A DNA stretch of 64,000 nt from Betaproteobacteria bacterium (GTDB lineage Bacteria > Pseudomonadota > Gammaproteobacteria > Burkholderiales > Thiobacillaceae). How positions within the stretch are numbered: position 1 is the stretch's first letter; each line of letters starts with the position of its first letter. The notes under the pieces are model-generated. The model was not told where the DNA came from. It worked only from the letters and a program-made list of their open reading frames with translations, and did no database searches. Of the stretch, positions 63,588 through 64,000 are shown one piece after another. Made by a program: the position numbers and the translations under genes. The stretch is from contig JACRNB010000010.1 in the NCBI GenBank assembly GCA_016219425.1, positions 1 through 64,000 of the forward strand. The letters run 5' to 3'.

Positions 63588-64000
63588 ATGTCCGCCTACC
63601 TCAATACCCGCGTAAGCCTGTATTCCAGCCGCCTCTGGCAGGGCGACCAGTTTCAGGCGCTGCTGCGGGCCGCCGAGGGCGACATCCCCCCGCTGCTCGC
63701 CGCAGGCGGCCTGACGCAACTGGCCGACATCCTCCCCGGCAAGGACCAGAGCTCTCTGGAGCAAAGCATCATCGCCCGCCTGCTGGACGAGACCGTGGTG
63801 CTGCTGCGGCCCCTGAGCGGCGATGCCCGCGCCTTCCTGCTCTACTGGACCGAGCGTTTCGAGGTCAGCAACCTCAAGACCCTGCTGCGGGGCAAGATGA
63901 CCGGCGAGCGGCCCGCCGTCCTGCTGAACCGCCTGACGCCCATGGGCGGCTTCGCCCGCCTGGATGCCCAGGAACTGGCCCACGCCGAGGACGTGACGGA
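63588..64000 (+). CDS. V/A-type ATPase subunit C (AC39/V0D-like), partial
   Basis: Runs off the window after 137 codons. MSAYLNTRVSLYSSRLWQGD, SLEQSIIARLLDETVVLLRP and YWTERFEVSNLKTLLRGKMT match the N-terminal half of the C/AC39 subunit that links the rotor to the membrane ring. With the preceding gene it opens what is probably a full V/A-type ATPase operon to the right. Confidence 0.85.
   Translation, partial: MSAYLNTRVSLYSSRLWQGDQFQALLRAAEGDIPPLLAAGGLTQLADILPGKDQSSLEQSIIARLLDETVVLLRPLSGDARAFLLYWTERFEVSNLKTLLRGKMTGERPAVLLNRLTPMGGFARLDAQELAHAEDVT

Overview
The window is high-GC DNA (except for a few AT-rich phage genes) from a betaproteobacterium, probably a respiratory or chemolithotrophic member of the Nitrosomonadales type. 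This rests on the argH-algZ-algR-hemC-hemD gene order, a complete 14-subunit complex I operon of proteobacterial type, an Isp-type membrane [NiFe] hydrogenase, glycogen genes and a c-type cytochrome. The genus cannot be fixed from sequence reading alone.

Layout. 1-2200: a decayed accessory zone with the end of an ISL3-like insertion sequence, a Sel1-repeat gene fragment, an attC-like site interrupted by a group II intron remnant, then two toxin-antitoxin pairs (BrnT/BrnA and YefM/YoeB-like) separated by a second attC-like site. It looks like a relic integron cassette array. 2200-10040: housekeeping genes (argH; an AlgZ/AlgR-type two-component pair; a periplasmic thioredoxin-like protein; hemC-hemD-hemX and a very short hemY; a SAM hydroxide adenosyltransferase). 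10194-18300: a secreted protein of unknown role, an RND efflux permease and adaptor, a tiny groEL relic, and groES-groEL with a CIRCE operator and a sigma-32-like promoter. 18487-33930: nuoA-N from one clear sigma-70 promoter. HicA/HicB lies between nuoI and nuoJ, and a nucleotidyltransferase/HEPN pair lies between nuoK and nuoL. 33950-42445: cytochrome c, a FadL-type porin, a secreted unknown, a HIT protein, a pseudouridine synthase, lpxH, gmk, glgC and a GH57 glycosidase.

42463-53168: a complete filamentous phage (inovirus) prophage integrated in the 3' end of a tRNA-Leu(UAA) gene, flanked by 55-bp direct repeats. It carries Rep, ssDNA-binding protein, a 50-aa pVII/pIX-like protein, major coat protein, two minor coat or adsorption proteins, a DUF2523-like coat protein, a Zot assembly ATPase, two small regulators and an integrase. 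It also has a 227-bp nested inverted repeat and an AT-rich cargo segment in which two genes start behind near-identical 58-bp leaders.

53205-64000: argS, a SPOR-domain protein and dsbA follow hypC on one strand. Diverging from them is the hydrogenase cluster hynD-hupH-hynS-isp1-isp2-(small gene)-hynL. The isp2/small-gene junction holds a palindromic repeat element. The window ends in the first genes of a V/A-type ATPase operon.

Together the core genes suggest electron entry from NADH (complex I) and H2 (hydrogenase) into a quinone pool, with periplasmic cytochrome and disulfide chemistry. Small toxin-antitoxin-like modules are lodged both in the accessory zone and inside an essential respiratory operon.
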